Made by a program: the position numbers and the translations under genes
Notes under the pieces: generated by a model
Databases searched by the model: none
The model's input: the letters and a program-made list of their open reading frames with translations, nothing else
Told to the model about the DNA's origin: nothing
Part shown: positions 8,801 through 20,700 of the stretch, piece by piece
Layout of the letters: every line of letters begins with the position of its first letter
How positions within the stretch are numbered: the stretch's first letter is position 1
Assembly (NCBI RefSeq): GCF_026262505.1
Contig: NC_067204.1
Span: 14,960,522-15,024,521 of the forward strand
DNA length: 64,000 bases
Origin: Trichomonas vaginalis G3
Taxonomy: Eukaryota; Parabasalia; Trichomonadida; Trichomonadidae
Reading direction: 5' to 3'

Positions 8801-9154
8801 CTAAAATCTTTTTACCAATTTACCTTGAACTTCTACAACTTTAGACTCATAATATTCATAGTCGTCTGTCTTCTTTGGTTCATAAGGTATAACAAGTTTG
8901 TATGCTTTGCCTTCTTTAAGGTTTGAGAACCTTCTGTCAAAACTTTCTTTGACTGCTAACAAACCTTCTATGTCTAAGTCTTCAAATTTCGCACCATTTT
9001 TAGTCACAATAGCAAACTTAACTGGTTCGATGTTCCAAACTTTGCTGAATGAAGACTTTTCAAAATGGTAGAAGTAAACATTCAAATATGTGAATGGGTC
9101 TAGTTCTTCTTTAAGTCTTGACATGTACTTGTTTACTGAGATGAATTTCGTCAT
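8801..9154 (-). CDS. Unknown 117-aa protein, perhaps nucleic-acid-binding
   Basis: The frame begins MTKFISVNKYMSRLKEE and shows alternating beta strands with many Lys and aromatic residues (YKLVIPYEPKKTDDYEYYES). It could be a small OB-like single-stranded-DNA-binding protein given its place next to the helicase, but no motif proves this. It lies about 40 bases downstream of the helicase region on the same strand. Confidence 0.4.
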   Translation of the reverse strand: MTKFISVNKYMSRLKEELDPFTYLNVYFYHFEKSSFSKVWNIEPVKFAIVTKNGAKFEDLDIEGLLAVKESFDRRFSNLKEGKAYKLVIPYEPKKTDDYEYYESKVVEVQGKLVKRF

Positions 9155-9191
9155 CTTTTCTATCGGATAAAAAAAATATTTTTTTTAAAAT

Positions 9192-10427
9192 TTACTCAGA
9201 AAAATTTTTCTTTGTATATACACCATTCTGTACGTCTAAAAGACTTTTGACATTTGCCAAGAATGTACGTTTAGAAGCTGCCATATAACCATATTCTTGA
9301 CAATATTGTTTATATTCATCATATAAAGACTTTTCATCTAAACACTCAAAGTCGCTTTCTTCTATGAACAGTTCATATACACTCTTGTTTGCTTCTAACA
9401 ATGTTTGTCTCTCTTCGGTATGTGGAATTTGTCTTGGATTGAACTTAGAAATATCAAATGCCATGAAATATGAGAACAAGTGGTTGTAAAAGTCAGATGT
9501 CAAAGTTTCTGCTAAGTCGTCAAAATATTCTGTATCTTGCATATGAGAATCTGACGTTCTGACAACTACATATCTTCTGTCAGAACTTTCTAACTTCATC
9601 GGAACAGCATTGTTTGAAACCATAATGAAGTTTGCAACATTTTCACAAACTCTTTGGTCTTTATACTTTCTTTCAACAACTCCAACTTTATCTGTTATAA
9701 GACTCTTCAAAGCATCTGAGTTTAAAACTTTTGTTGTATCTATACTTTGAAGCTCATTGCAAACTATAAGTTTCATATTCTCAATTGAAGAGTTAAATTT
9801 ACCGCAGATGTTTTCTAAGTTTGTCATATTAGGGTTCGAATAACCTTCTAACAGTTTGCACAAAATATCTGTAAAGAAAGTATTCTTACCAGTTCCTTAT
9901 TTTCCAATTATAATGAGAGCAGTTTCATTTTTAGCACTTGGATGTTGTAAGATATTTGCAAACCAACATAAGATATACTCATAGACTCTTTCGTTTCCAT
10001 TGCATATAATTTCTTTGACATGGTCTAACCAAGCTTCTATAATATTTTCTTTCCATTCTACTTGTTCGTATTTATATCCAGTGAAGATAGAATAGAAGTT
10101 TGGAGAAGGTGTAGAGAACTTTATACCTCGAACTGAAAAATCTTCAATTTTTGACAATAAGATATCCCAAGCATCTAACATCTTCATTCCAACTTGTACA
10201 ACTTTTATTTTCTTAAGTTTCTGTCTACATTCTTGTTCAGACACTATTGTTGCTCTTGGTTTGTTAAAGACAACATCCCATTCTTTCATGACATAACATT
10301 CTGGGGCAGAGTCAACATAAATGACTAAACGTTTCAAATTCTCGACTGCTTTGTTATAGTCTCTAAATGGACACATATTTCTGAATGCTTGGAAGTCATA
10401 AAAATCTGAAACATCTATTCTGTACAT
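9192..10427 (-). pseudogene. SF3 helicase (D5-like, DUF5906 type), broken
   Basis: Superfamily 3 replicative helicase region of about 400 residues. Diagnostic stretches are F-S-T-P-S-P-N-F-Y-S-I-F-T-G-Y-K, I-C-N-G-N-E-R-V-Y-E-Y-I-L with W-F-A-N-I-L-Q-H-P, then the P-loop region, Walker B M-K-L-I-V-C-N-E and sensor F-I-M-V-S-N-N. These follow the DUF5906 pattern of virus and plasmid helicases. No primase domain is seen ahead of it. Such a helicase is the replication hallmark of virophages and many Polinton-like viruses, whereas Mavericks carry family-B polymerase. It is broken, with about one break. Confidence 0.8.
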
Positions 10428-10456
10428 TTTTATAAAAATAAAAAAATAATATTTTT

Positions 10457-11254
10457 TTATTCTTGACTTTGTTGTTCCATTTGTTGCATTTGTTGTTCTT
10501 GAGCTATTTGTTGTTGAAGTTGTTCTTGTAATACAATACTTTCACCAGTTGCATCTTCCAATTCGAAACTTTCTGCCGTCATTGACAAATACATAGGACA
10601 TAAAAGTTTTACAGGAACAAAGTTTGCGTCAACTAATGTCAACGTTATACTTGCCAAAGTGTTTGAGTTCACTAAGGTTGAAAATTCTGCATTCGAATGA
10701 ACAATAGGCAAACCAGCAGAGAAAGTATTGTTTATACGCATAAGTATCTTTTGGTCATAATAGTTTCTGTCGACATTCGAATAACACTTTGAACCTAAGT
10801 TTGAAACAATATATAAGATTGGTGTGCTTAATGTCAATGGAATAGACATTCCTTGTATGACACCTTTTCCTGTTATAGGAAACTGTTGGTAGTAAAAACC
10901 AGAAATAAGTTTTGTATTATAGCTCATATCATTAATAGTAAACTCAGTCGGACATCCAAACATAATGAAACCTGCTCTAGTTGCAGCACATGTTACACCC
11001 GTACTTAAAGTATTAAATAAGTCAACAAAACCTGTTGGTGGTATATCTGAGTAAGTATCTTCAAAGGAGTATTTTTTACCATTCACAACAATAAAGTCTT
11101 CTGGTGTCAAAAGAGCAAAACAGGCTTTAGTCGTCATTGTGTTTAAGGTTAGTTTACAATATCGTCCTTGAGGACTTTGTAAGTTTGTTGTTATAGAATT
11201 ATATGACTCAGGGTTTTTAGTCGTAATAGTATAAACCATTATGTCTTCTGCCAT
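10457..11254 (-). CDS. Penton-like / minor capsid protein (265 aa)
   Basis: A 265-residue beta-rich protein with a Gln-rich C-terminal tail (QEQLQQQIAQEQQMQQ). Before the tail, a strand pattern L-V-D-A-N-F-V-P-V-K-L-L resembles the one ending the penton-like frame at 1-400. Position next to the putative capsid region and helicase supports a capsid role; single-jelly-roll penton is inferred. The sequence CTAAGTAAA lies directly before the ATG, and a close relative precedes the next upstream gene as well. Confidence 0.55.
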   Translation of the reverse strand: MAEDIMVYTITTKNPESYNSITTNLQSPQGRYCKLTLNTMTTKACFALLTPEDFIVVNGKKYSFEDTYSDIPPTGFVDLFNTLSTGVTCAATRAGFIMFGCPTEFTINDMSYNTKLISGFYYQQFPITGKGVIQGMSIPLTLSTPILYIVSNLGSKCYSNVDRNYYDQKILMRINNTFSAGLPIVHSNAEFSTLVNSNTLASITLTLVDANFVPVKLLCPMYLSMTAESFELEDATGESIVLQEQLQQQIAQEQQMQQMEQQSQE

Positions 11255-11258
11255 TTAC

Positions 11259-11837
11259 TTAGCAAATAAATTTTAATGAAATGTTGTGGTCGTCAAATAT
11301 TTTTATAACGTCTGGGAAACTATATTTTAAGTTCAACGTTTCACCTCCTTTCATAACGTATATCTTGTCAATGACATTATATGAAACACCACAGCAACTA
11401 ATGTCGGGTTCTATTTCTTTGATGTTTATATCGTCTGCCTCTGTCAAAAGTTTCAATAGTTCTTTCAAAACTTCATGAGGTGCAATGACATATGAGTTCA
11501 CTTTTACAGGGTTGTGTTCGACCAAGTTTAACATTATACTTAAAGCTTGACAAATCTTCTCCTGAGTTTGAAGTTTGTCTTTCAGTTGTTGGTAGTCGTT
11601 TCGAATATCTGCAACAGAACTTAAGTCTCTGTTAACTTCAGGATATGTTGGTTCTTTTACAGGAACAATTGTTATACCATCTTCGTCTTCGTATGGTTTC
11701 CCCACTTCAACATCTCTGTCTTTGACATTGCCAACAATACTTTGACTGTTTGTTTGAGTTGGTGAATTTAACTTCACATCTGCCACCGCCATTAAACCTT
11801 TTGAAACACTTACGCTTCTATTTTTCGGAAATGACAT
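11259..11837 (-). CDS. Unknown 192-aa protein
   Basis: The N-terminal 60 residues look disordered and are Asn/Pro/Ser/Thr-rich. A helical segment follows (about residues 75-115) and then a compact C-terminal part with a Cys-Cys pair (DISCCGVSYNVIDKIYV). It sits four bases upstream of the penton-like gene on the same strand, with a similar pre-start sequence, so the two are probably expressed alike. No family recognised. Confidence 0.5.
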   Translation of the reverse strand: MSFPKNRSVSVSKGLMAVADVKLNSPTQTNSQSIVGNVKDRDVEVGKPYEDEDGITIVPVKEPTYPEVNRDLSSVADIRNDYQQLKDKLQTQEKICQALSIMLNLVEHNPVKVNSYVIAPHEVLKELLKLLTEADDINIKEIEPDISCCGVSYNVIDKIYVMKGGETLNLKYSFPDVIKIFDDHNISLKFIC

Positions 11838-11849
11838 TTTACTTAGAAT

Positions 11850-13800
11850 AAAAAGATGGACGTATTCGATATCTTATTTAATTGAAGCAGAACAAAGTTT
11901 ATATCACAAACAATACAATACATTGACAGAATAGTTCTTACACAAACAATGGAAAATGTTATAGAATAGCAGTCTTTGCTGAACCTAAATATTTTCATAA
12001 AGCAAAGAAAGTTGGTATAACTGAAATGGTGAAGTTCTTGAGCAGACAAAAATATAACTTCAAAACTTACAGATATTACTAAAGGAAAGTTTATAATAAC
12101 ATTATGTCAAAACTGGCGTACTGTATATTTGACGGAGAGAAGTCAGTTTCAAGAACAACTTACTGACCTGCTGCCAAAATCTGCTCGATGGAAGCTGTCG
12201 TTATGCCAATCTGGAGGAGCCCAGCAGGTTTCATCGAACGAATCTTCAAAAGAGCATCTTCCGTGAAAAGTGCTATTGGTTTTGTAAACTTCTTTTGCTC
12301 TCAATTCATCTGGACCGTCTCTGTCACCAGTATATTGTTTTGAACTGTACCAACAGTTGAAATACCACCCATAAAGTCTTCTGAGTCAGCAAATGGAATG
12401 CCAAGCCAAAAGTTTGACGGTCTCCATTTGTATATTGAGTTTTTTGACCTCCTGTATGAGTCCATACTTTCCATATGGCATAATAGAACTTTGCATTTCA
12501 GGGTTAATGGTTGTTTGTGAAGTTGTTGTTAAAGTTCATAGCATCTAATGTCAAGTTGTATGACCTCATATCCTCACTGTGAATATTCTTCTCTTGGATA
12601 ATATTTGCCATCTTTTTATATGATATTTAATACCAGGGTTGTAGAAACAAGAATAGTCATTTATAGTTCGTCTGAACAGTACAAACTAGTATCTGCATGT
12701 TTCATTGCAGTTTTAAAGCATATCTGTTCTTGCACCTGCGGCTCCTGGATTTTGGTTTACTTCACCTGCAAAGTCTTTGACAGATATTTGGTGTATAGGG
12801 AACATAAGTGGAACTGCAATATATTTGGCAGCTAAAGCATTGAATATCTGGGTCCAACATATAGACTGCAAGTCTGCTTTCTATTCTCTTTGCATTCAAA
12901 CTGTTCGCATGTGAACTTAACTGGGTCCCAAGCAGTTCCGCAGCATTGAAATAATAGTTTACTTCATTGTTGAAGTTTGAGAAACCAAAGTCTAAGTCAA
13001 CTTTGTCTTTGCAAATTCGGCGAATGACGTTTTGATTTGTTCCTTTACGTCTGTAATAGTGAATGGGTCTTGTGTTGGTGCAATGACTAAGTTATTTTTG
13101 CTTGGAGTAAGTTCAATAGAAATTTTTCCTGCCAGTTTGGCAAGTATCTTTAAAAACCTGAAGATGAGGAAAGATGACAAAAACTCTAAGTTTCAGTTTA
13201 CTTTAGTGGCAGCAGTTCCATCTGAGCCAGAAAGGTTAACATAAACTCCTGGAACGTTAGGGTCAAGTCTTCTTATTTTTCAATAGTTGCATACTGGTCT
13301 GTTTGTTCTCTAGCTTGTGGTTGTACTGAGTTTCTCAAAGCGAACCATTTCATAGTTTGCCCATGTTTACTGTTTGAACTAAGTCAGAGTTAGAATATAT
13401 CTTATTATTCCCATAAAAACTTCTGGAGCATATTGGTATCGACATAGAAAATTCCATTGGCAACCTTTTTGTCAGACAACTTGGCAGAAGGTTTTATTTC
13501 AATGTCTTGTTCACGTATAAGAATGAGTTGTCAATAGAAATAATATGAAACCTGTCGCAAGCAATATCTACTGTTGTTGAAGAACCTTCTCCAAACTCAC
13601 CTACGTTTCCATAAGAAACAGCAGTTGTATATTCGTAAGTTCCAGGAACTATTTCTGACCTTCTAATGGCATTGTCACATTGTATATACCATTCGGAAAC
13701 ATTTCCGTTCATGGCATCCAAAACTGTTGGCGTTATATTCTGAGCGGCGTACATTTCATTGGTAAAATATAGAATAGTTGGATTATGTGTCATAATAGAC
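11850..13800 (-). pseudogene. Probable major capsid protein region, broken
   Basis: A minus-strand coding region whose clearest piece (13494-13793) begins MTHNPTILYFTNEMYAA and holds beta-strand-rich sequence with SYGNVGEFGEGSSTTVDI. Length (about 1.9 kb), strand, beta composition and place beside penton-like and ATPase genes fit a double-jelly-roll major capsid protein. That identity is inferred rather than shown by motif. The region is broken many times. Confidence 0.5.
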
Positions 13801-14640
13801 CCACTCGGACCAAGCTTTACTTTCTTCCTGACTGAGTTTTTAACTCTTCTTTTTCCTTCACTGCCACTACTTTCACTAGATGAAGTTTACTTCTTCACTA
13901 CTTTCATTTGTTCTACTCTTCTCTTCTTTGGTGTCGCTTTTGGTAACTTGCCCTCTGCTTCAAGTTGTTTGCATCTTTGCCTCATGTTCACCTAGTATGT
14001 TGTAAATTTCCCATGTCTTTTTGTCTTTGGGCTCTGGTCGCCCATCTCAGGTAACCTATATCCTAGAAAGATTTTGTCATAGTTTGTATTTGAGTCTTCG
14101 CTTATTGTTTGCATGACTCTTTCCTGAGTTTCCGGTTAAGCTCTTCAAACAGAGCTTGTCCATATGGAATAAGCTCGTTTCCAAATATATGTTTTTGTAG
14201 CCATTCTGGTTTTCTTTCCATGTAACAATAATATCTTTTGTGAATGGGAAAGCTTTTACCCAATGTTTCAGTCTTGCGTCATTTATTTCTGAGTTGGTTT
14301 TTATTTTGTCAAGGAACATGTTTTTCAATACTAACATTTCATTTGGTCTGTCCATTTGAGTTTTCTTAAATATTCATCCCTTCTCAGTTCATTGTCTGCA
14401 AAGTAAGTTTTATGACATTTTGCAAACTTTCGTTTGGCAAGGTCATGTACAATAGGTTCTCTTCCTTCTCTCTCCCTAACTTTCTTTCTAAACTCTTCAC
14501 AATATACATCTCTATGGTTCTGTGTAGTTCTTTGAGATAAATGTTCTAGAACGTCAGGTTGTTATATTTCCCTCAGCATGTTATTTCATACTGGTAATAT
14601 CTGCATCTTTCATATCTTTCAATGGCATTAAAGCGCGCTG
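13800..14640 (-). pseudogene. Degraded minus-strand gene upstream of the capsid region
   Basis: Minus-strand coding character continues in pieces. One open piece (14077-14355) begins MDRPNEMLVLKNMFLDKI, and neighbouring sequence is rich in Arg/Lys/Glu with Cys and His residues. Near 13.83-13.94 kb the coding sense is Ser/Glu/Lys-rich. No family is recognised. Broken. Confidence 0.35.
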
Positions 14641-14669
14641 AAAATACCCGTTATATCTGGTTCACCATT

Positions 14670-17309
14670 TCATTCCATTGCGTCTACAACTTCTTGGAAT
14701 TGAGGTTGTAAGTTTATGAACCACCTATCCGGATTAGCTTTATGACCCCATCTCATTGTAGTTCCATAGTCTGCAGAAACAAAAGTAGGTTTGTTTCCAT
14801 ATTGGTTAGGTTCTGAATGAACTTTAAACAATGTTTCATTTCTATATGTTTTGTTGAAATTTAACCTTTTATTTTCACCGAGTTCAGCCAAAGATTGAAC
14901 GTTATATGGTCGTAAGTAAAAAGGATTATTGTATTTGCGTACATTTTCTTTCAGTACTTCCATTCTATGCTGAATATTTTCATCTGATGTTGGAGTCTTT
15001 TGTATGTCGGTGAACATTTTTCGATATTCTTCTACTATGTCAGTCGAATTTTTCTTAGACTCTTGGAAAGATTCCATATTCACCTCATACTCTTGTTGAG
15101 GGTCAAGATTTTTCGGCTGTTCCAAATCTTCATCTAGTTCTGTGAAGTTAGTTTCCAAAGGAGGGACTTGTTTGTTTCCTTCAGGCTCTTCTAGCTGTTG
15201 TTGCTGAACTATTTCTTCCATGTCTGGTTGTATCTGAACTTCTTCCTGTTGAGTTTCTTGTACCTCATCTGCTGGCATTTCATATATTCCGAGACCGTTT
15301 TTAAAAAGTTCCCTATCTAAGTCATCCGGACTCATAAACCTTTCTTCTTTCGTTCCGTCTCTATTTTTTACGCGTTTCATGAAGAGAGTTGAATTATCAT
15401 TTAGCTCTGACATCAAATATCTCGGAGTAAATTCATTCATGTCATTTGGATGATATGCTATTAAATCATATCCCTTAGCGAGCTTGTATTTTCCAGGTTT
15501 GAGATTATATCCGATTTGATGCTGAACCATAAAGCTAAATAGGTTCGGGTCAGTATTTCCTTCCTTGAACTTTCTAATAGCTTCTTTATATCTGTCACTC
15601 AAGTCAAGAGTATCTGGGTAACCATAATCTTCCTTAAGCATTTTTAAGAATTCTTGGTTTCCTTTTTCTCTACTTCTTTTATGTCCTTGCTCTGTTTGTG
15701 GTTGCTGTGCAGGGTTTTGAACTGTTGGTTGCTGTGCAGGGTTTTGCTCTGTTTGTGGTTGTTGTGCTGGTTTTGGTTGTGGTGCAGGTGCAGGGTTTTG
15801 AACTGTTGGTTGCTGTGCAGGGTTTTGCTCTGTTTGTGGTTGTTGTGCTGGTTTTGGTTGTGGTGCAGGTGCAGGGTTTTGAACTGTTGGTTGCTGTGCA
15901 GGGTTTTGCTCTGTTTGTGGTTGTTGTGCTGGTTTTGGTTGTGGTGCAGGTGCAGGGTTTTGAACTGTTGGTTGCTGTGCTGGGTTTTGAACTGTTGGTT
16001 TTGGTTGTTGTTGTGGTGCTGGATTTTGAACTGTTGGTTGTTGTTGTGGTGCATGCCTGTGTCTGTGTTCATGTGACGATGTAAATGTTTTAGGTAGTCC
16101 TGGTGCAGGTGCTTCTCTTGGAGGGTTTGGTGGTATATAAGTTCCACCAGCTGGCACATATGTTCCATCTGCAGCATAATGTCCTACCTGACTTTTCGTT
16201 CTTAAGAAAGCATTTACTAGGTCTGTTTTGGTCTGTTGTAACTCTTTTTCTTGACTTTCCACAACAGTTGCTCTAACGGCGTCATAGGCACTTTGAACTG
16301 CCTGTCTCGTTGCTGCATCTGTTATTTTCGTCATATTTTGTGCTACTTCTCTTAACTCTTTGTCGAAACCTTCAGACTTCAGTTTCTTTCCAGATGAGAA
16401 GTCGTTCACTAGTTTCACCTTACTATGAAGAGCTTCGAAGGCATTCTTAAAGTCAGCATTCATTAAAGCTTCATTTGAACTGTCTTCATCCGCTTGTATT
16501 TTTGTCCTTATTGACCCTATAAGTTGGGCTGCTTTAGCGTTGGCCTGGGCATCTAACCAGTCATTATTAGCTTTTATATATTCTGCGCTTTTCATTGCCT
16601 TTTGCATGGCTGCGTCGTTATTTTTACTTTCTTGTGCTAAGTTTTCATACTGTACGGTTTGGTTTTGCAACTGTAAAAGTTTTTCTGCCTTTACATTTGC
16701 TTCAACTTCTTTTTTATACTCATCGCTATCCATATATGTCTTCATGGCTTTTTGTTTTATCTCTTCATCTTTCAGTACTTTATATTGAGTAGTATGGTTT
16801 TTCAAATTTATAACATCTTGTTCCATTTTTGCTACTTCTGCTGCTTTTTCTGACACTTTTTTCGCATATTCCTCTGTACTTAGTTCTTTCAGTTGTTCTT
16901 CTTTCTTCTTTTTCTCTACGTTTAACTCATTTAGTTTCTTTGTCTGTCTGTCATATTCTAGTTTCTTTTCGTTTTCACTTATTTGTTTCTGTATGTCTAT
17001 GTTTGACTTTTTGACATCTGTTATTTGATTTTTGAGTGAACTCAAATTCATTTGACTTTGAGGGTTATAAGCTGTTCCGTCTGCAGCTCCACCATAGCCT
17101 GCCATTTTCGCTAAAAGTGCCGCTCTTAAACCTCCACTCTGTGCACCAATAACTCGGTTTAAAAGCATAGGGTTGCTTGACATTTGTTGCAACATAGTGG
17201 GGTCATTCATCATTTGTTGTTGCAACTGTTGTTGTGGTGTCAGTTTTACTATTGGATGTTTCAATGCTCCCTTCCTCTTACGTATATTCTTACGTAGCTT
17301 ACGTGGCAT
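14670..17309 (-). CDS. Large coiled-coil and Pro/Gln-repeat protein (879 aa)
   Basis: The longest gene of the element. The N-terminus is very basic (MPRKLRKNIRKRKGALK), which may bind DNA or direct nuclear import. A Gln/Met-rich stretch follows, then Ala/Lys/Glu/Gln-rich coiled coil at about residues 85-365. Next come three near-identical blocks of about 26 residues made of QQPTVQNPAPAPQPKPA and similar, roughly residues 415-555. A globular C-terminus ends with Trp-rich sequence (TTMRWGHKANPDRWFINL). A TTCACTT initiator-like motif lies just before the ATG. The layout suggests a scaffold or core protein. No family recognised. Confidence 0.6.
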   Translation of the reverse strand: MPRKLRKNIRKRKGALKHPIVKLTPQQQLQQQMMNDPTMLQQMSSNPMLLNRVIGAQSGGLRAALLAKMAGYGGAADGTAYNPQSQMNLSSLKNQITDVKKSNIDIQKQISENEKKLEYDRQTKKLNELNVEKKKKEEQLKELSTEEYAKKVSEKAAEVAKMEQDVINLKNHTTQYKVLKDEEIKQKAMKTYMDSDEYKKEVEANVKAEKLLQLQNQTVQYENLAQESKNNDAAMQKAMKSAEYIKANNDWLDAQANAKAAQLIGSIRTKIQADEDSSNEALMNADFKNAFEALHSKVKLVNDFSSGKKLKSEGFDKELREVAQNMTKITDAATRQAVQSAYDAVRATVVESQEKELQQTKTDLVNAFLRTKSQVGHYAADGTYVPAGGTYIPPNPPREAPAPGLPKTFTSSHEHRHRHAPQQQPTVQNPAPQQQPKPTVQNPAQQPTVQNPAPAPQPKPAQQPQTEQNPAQQPTVQNPAPAPQPKPAQQPQTEQNPAQQPTVQNPAPAPQPKPAQQPQTEQNPAQQPTVQNPAQQPQTEQGHKRSREKGNQEFLKMLKEDYGYPDTLDLSDRYKEAIRKFKEGNTDPNLFSFMVQHQIGYNLKPGKYKLAKGYDLIAYHPNDMNEFTPRYLMSELNDNSTLFMKRVKNRDGTKEERFMSPDDLDRELFKNGLGIYEMPADEVQETQQEEVQIQPDMEEIVQQQQLEEPEGNKQVPPLETNFTELDEDLEQPKNLDPQQEYEVNMESFQESKKNSTDIVEEYRKMFTDIQKTPTSDENIQHRMEVLKENVRKYNNPFYLRPYNVQSLAELGENKRLNFNKTYRNETLFKVHSEPNQYGNKPTFVSADYGTTMRWGHKANPDRWFINLQPQFQEVVDAME

Positions 17310-17319
17310 TTTAAGTGAA

Positions 17320-17782
17320 GTAAAAAAGCGGTTTTTGACAGATGTTTATATGACACTTTTTGTTCAGCACAAAAAACTACTCGGTCAAAGTGTTGTCAGT
17401 TTTGTAAAATAACCGTCCTATCTCATTCTATAAGGGGGAAAAGGCTTCTCAAAGTATACTTCCTTGGAACGCCTGTAACTTTTCCTGTAGCGATGATAGA
17501 CCCTTACTTGTCCGGACAAAGTTATACTATTTTGAGTGCTCTACAAAAAAGTCAACGGCGACGACTCTCAAAAACCGTTGTGTAAAAGGTTTTACCGTTG
17601 GACAAAAAAGTATATATAGAAAACAAAAAACGTTTATAATTCATTCAATATTTGAGATAAACCGTTTTTTCCAACGGTAACTATTAAATAAAATAAAAAA
17701 ATAGAGGGGGTCTCCGTTGACGAAAACGGTTTATCTCAAATTTTTCTATGAGTGGTCCGAAAAAAACAGTTCATTTTTCATA
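17320..17782. promoter_or_regulatory. Divergent intergenic region with 28-bp inverted repeat
   Basis: Between the 879-aa gene and the repeat gene. Arms at about 17649-17676 and 17713-17740 (ATTTGAGATAAACCGTTT and its complement, then CCAACGG/CCGTTG) make an inverted repeat of about 28 bp around an A/T-rich spacer. CCGTTG/CAACGG recurs several more times from 17550. A TCATTTTTC initiator-like motif at 17772 precedes an ATG at 17783. This is likely the control region for both genes. Confidence 0.45.
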
Positions 17783-20700
17783 ATGGAAGGAAGAACAAGT
17801 GTCGCAAACAATTCGTCGACTACCTCTGCAGTTAAAGTTCCTACAACTTATGTCTCACCATTCTCAAAACCCTTACGACCTCCTATAATACCAAAGCAAC
17901 CTCCTCATACAATTTAAGACAAATTGTCCAACAATTTGAGTTCTTCTTCTTCTCAAAACACAACAGAAACATCTGAAACAGTTGTCCAAACAGCACCAGA
18001 ACAAGTTTCACATAGTTTTACAATTCAAGACAAATTGTCCAACAATTTGAGTTCTTCTTCTTCTCAAAACACAACAGAAACATCTGAAACAGTTGTCCAA
18101 ACAGCACCAGAACAAGTTTCACATAGTTTTACAATTCAAGACAAATTGTCCAACAATTTGAGTTCTTCTTCTTCTCAAAACACAACAGAAACATCTGAAA
18201 CAGTTGTCCAAACAGCACCAGAACAAGTTTCACATAGTTTTACAATTCAAGACAAATTGTCCAACAATTTGAGTTCTTCTTCTTCTCAAAACACAACAGA
18301 AACATCTGAAACAGTTGTCCAAACAGCACCAGAACAAGTTTCACATAGTTTTACAATTCAAGACAAATTGTCCAACAATTTGAGTTCTTCTTCTTCTCAA
18401 AACACAACAGAAACATCTGAAACAGTTGTCCAAACAGCACCAGAACAAGTTTCACATAGTTTTACAATTCAAGACAAATTGTCCAACAATTTGAGTTCTT
18501 CTTCTTCTCAAAACACAACAGAAACATCTGAAACAGTTGTCCAAACAGCACCAGAACAAGTTTCACATAGTTTTACAATTCAAGACAAATTGTCCAACAA
18601 TTTGAGTTCTTCTTCTTCTCAAAACACAACAGAAACATCTGAAACAGTTGTCCAAACAGCACCAGAACAAGTTTCACATAGTTTTACAATTCAAGACAAA
18701 TTGTCCAACAATTTGAGTTCTTCTTCTTCTCAAAACACAACAGAAACATCTGAAACAGTTGTCCAAACAGCACCAGAACAAGTTTCACATAGTTTTACAA
18801 TTCAAGACAAATTGTCCAACAATTTGAGTTCTTCTTCTTCTCAAAACACAACAGAAACATCTGAAACAGTTGTCCAAACAGCACCAGAACAAGTTTCACA
18901 TAGTTTTACAATTCAAGACAAATTGTCCAACAATTTGAGTTCTTCTTCTTCTCAAAACACAACAGAAACATCTGAAACAGTTGTCCAAACAGCACCAGAA
19001 CAAGTTTCACATAGTTCTACAATTCAAGACAAATTGTCCAACAATTTGAGTTCTTCTTCTTCTCAAAACACAACAGAAACATCTGAAACAGTTGTCCAAA
19101 CAGCACCAGAACAAGTTTCACATAGTTCTACAATTCAAGACAAATTGTCCAACAATTTGAGTTCTTCTTCTTCTCAAAACACAACAGAAACATCTGAAAC
19201 AGTTGTCCAAACAGCACCAGAACAAGTTTCACATAGTTCTACAATTCAAGACAAATTGTCCAACAATTTGAGTTCTTCTTCTTCTCAAAACACAACAGAA
19301 ACATCTGAAACAGTTGTCCAAACAGCACCAGAACAAGTTTCACATAGTTCTACAATTCAAGACAAATTGTCCAACAATTTGAGTTCTTCTTCTTCTCAAA
19401 ACACAACAGAAACATCTGAAACAGTTGTCCAAACAGCACCAGAACAAGTTTCACATAGTTCTACAATTCAAGACAAATTGTCCAACAATTTGAGTTCTTC
19501 TTCTTCTCAAAACACAACAGAAACATCTGAAACAGTTGTCCAAACAGCACCAGAACAAGTTTCACATAGTTCTACAATTCAAGACAAATTGTCCAACAAT
19601 TTGAGTTCTTCTTCTTCTCAAAACACAACAGAAACATCTGAAACAGTTGTCCAAACAGCACCAGAACAAGTTTCACATAGTTCTACAATTCAAGACAAAT
19701 TGTCCAACAATTTGAGTTCTTCTTCTTCTCAAAACACAACAGAAACATCTGAAACAGTTGTCCAAACAGCACCAGAACAAGTTTCACATAGTTCTACAAT
19801 TCAAGACAAATTGTCCAACAATTTGAGTTCTTCTTCTTCTCAAAAACAACAGAAACATCTGAAACAGTTGTCCAAACAGCACCAGAACAAGTTTCACATA
19901 GTTCTACAATTCAAGACAAATTGTCCAACAATTTGAGTTCTTCTTCTTCTCAAAACACAACAGAAACATCTGAAACAGTTGTCCAAACAGCACCAGAACA
20001 AGTTTCACATAGTTTACAATTCAAGACAAATTGTCCAACAATTTGAGTTCTTCTTCTTCTCAAAACACAACAGAAACATCTGAAACAGTTGTCCAAACAG
20101 CACCAGAACAAGTTTCACATAGTTTACAATTCAAGACAAATTGTCCAACAATTTGAGTTCTTCTTCTTCTCAAAACACAACAGAAACATCTGAAACAGTT
20201 GTCCAAACAGCACCAGAACAAGTTTCACATAGTTTACAATTCAAGACAAATTGTCCAACAATTTGAGTTCTTCTTCTTCTCAAAACACAACAGAAACATC
20301 TGAAACAGTTGTCCAAACAGCACCAGAACAAGTTTCACATAGTTCTACAATTCAAGACAAATTGTCCAACAATTTGAGTTCTTCTTCTTCTCAAAACACA
20401 ACAGAAACATCTGAAACAGTTGTCCAAACAGCACCAGAACAAGTTTCACATAGTTTACAATTCAAGACAAATTGTCCAACAATTTGAGTTCTTCTTCTTC
20501 TCAAAACACAACAGAAACATCTGAAACAGTTGTCCAAACAGCACCAGAACAAGTTTCACATAGTTTACAATTCAAGACAAATTGTCCAACAATTTGAGTT
20601 CTTCTTCTTCTCAAAACACAACAGAAACATCTGAAACAGTTGTCCAAACAGCACCAGAACAAGTTTCACATAGTTCTACAATTCAAGACAAATTGTCCAA

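Noticed and set aside
15644-16177. His/Gln-rich and Cys/Leu/Val-rich frames on both strands
   Set aside because: They are out-of-frame readings of the Pro/Gln repeat of the 879-aa gene.
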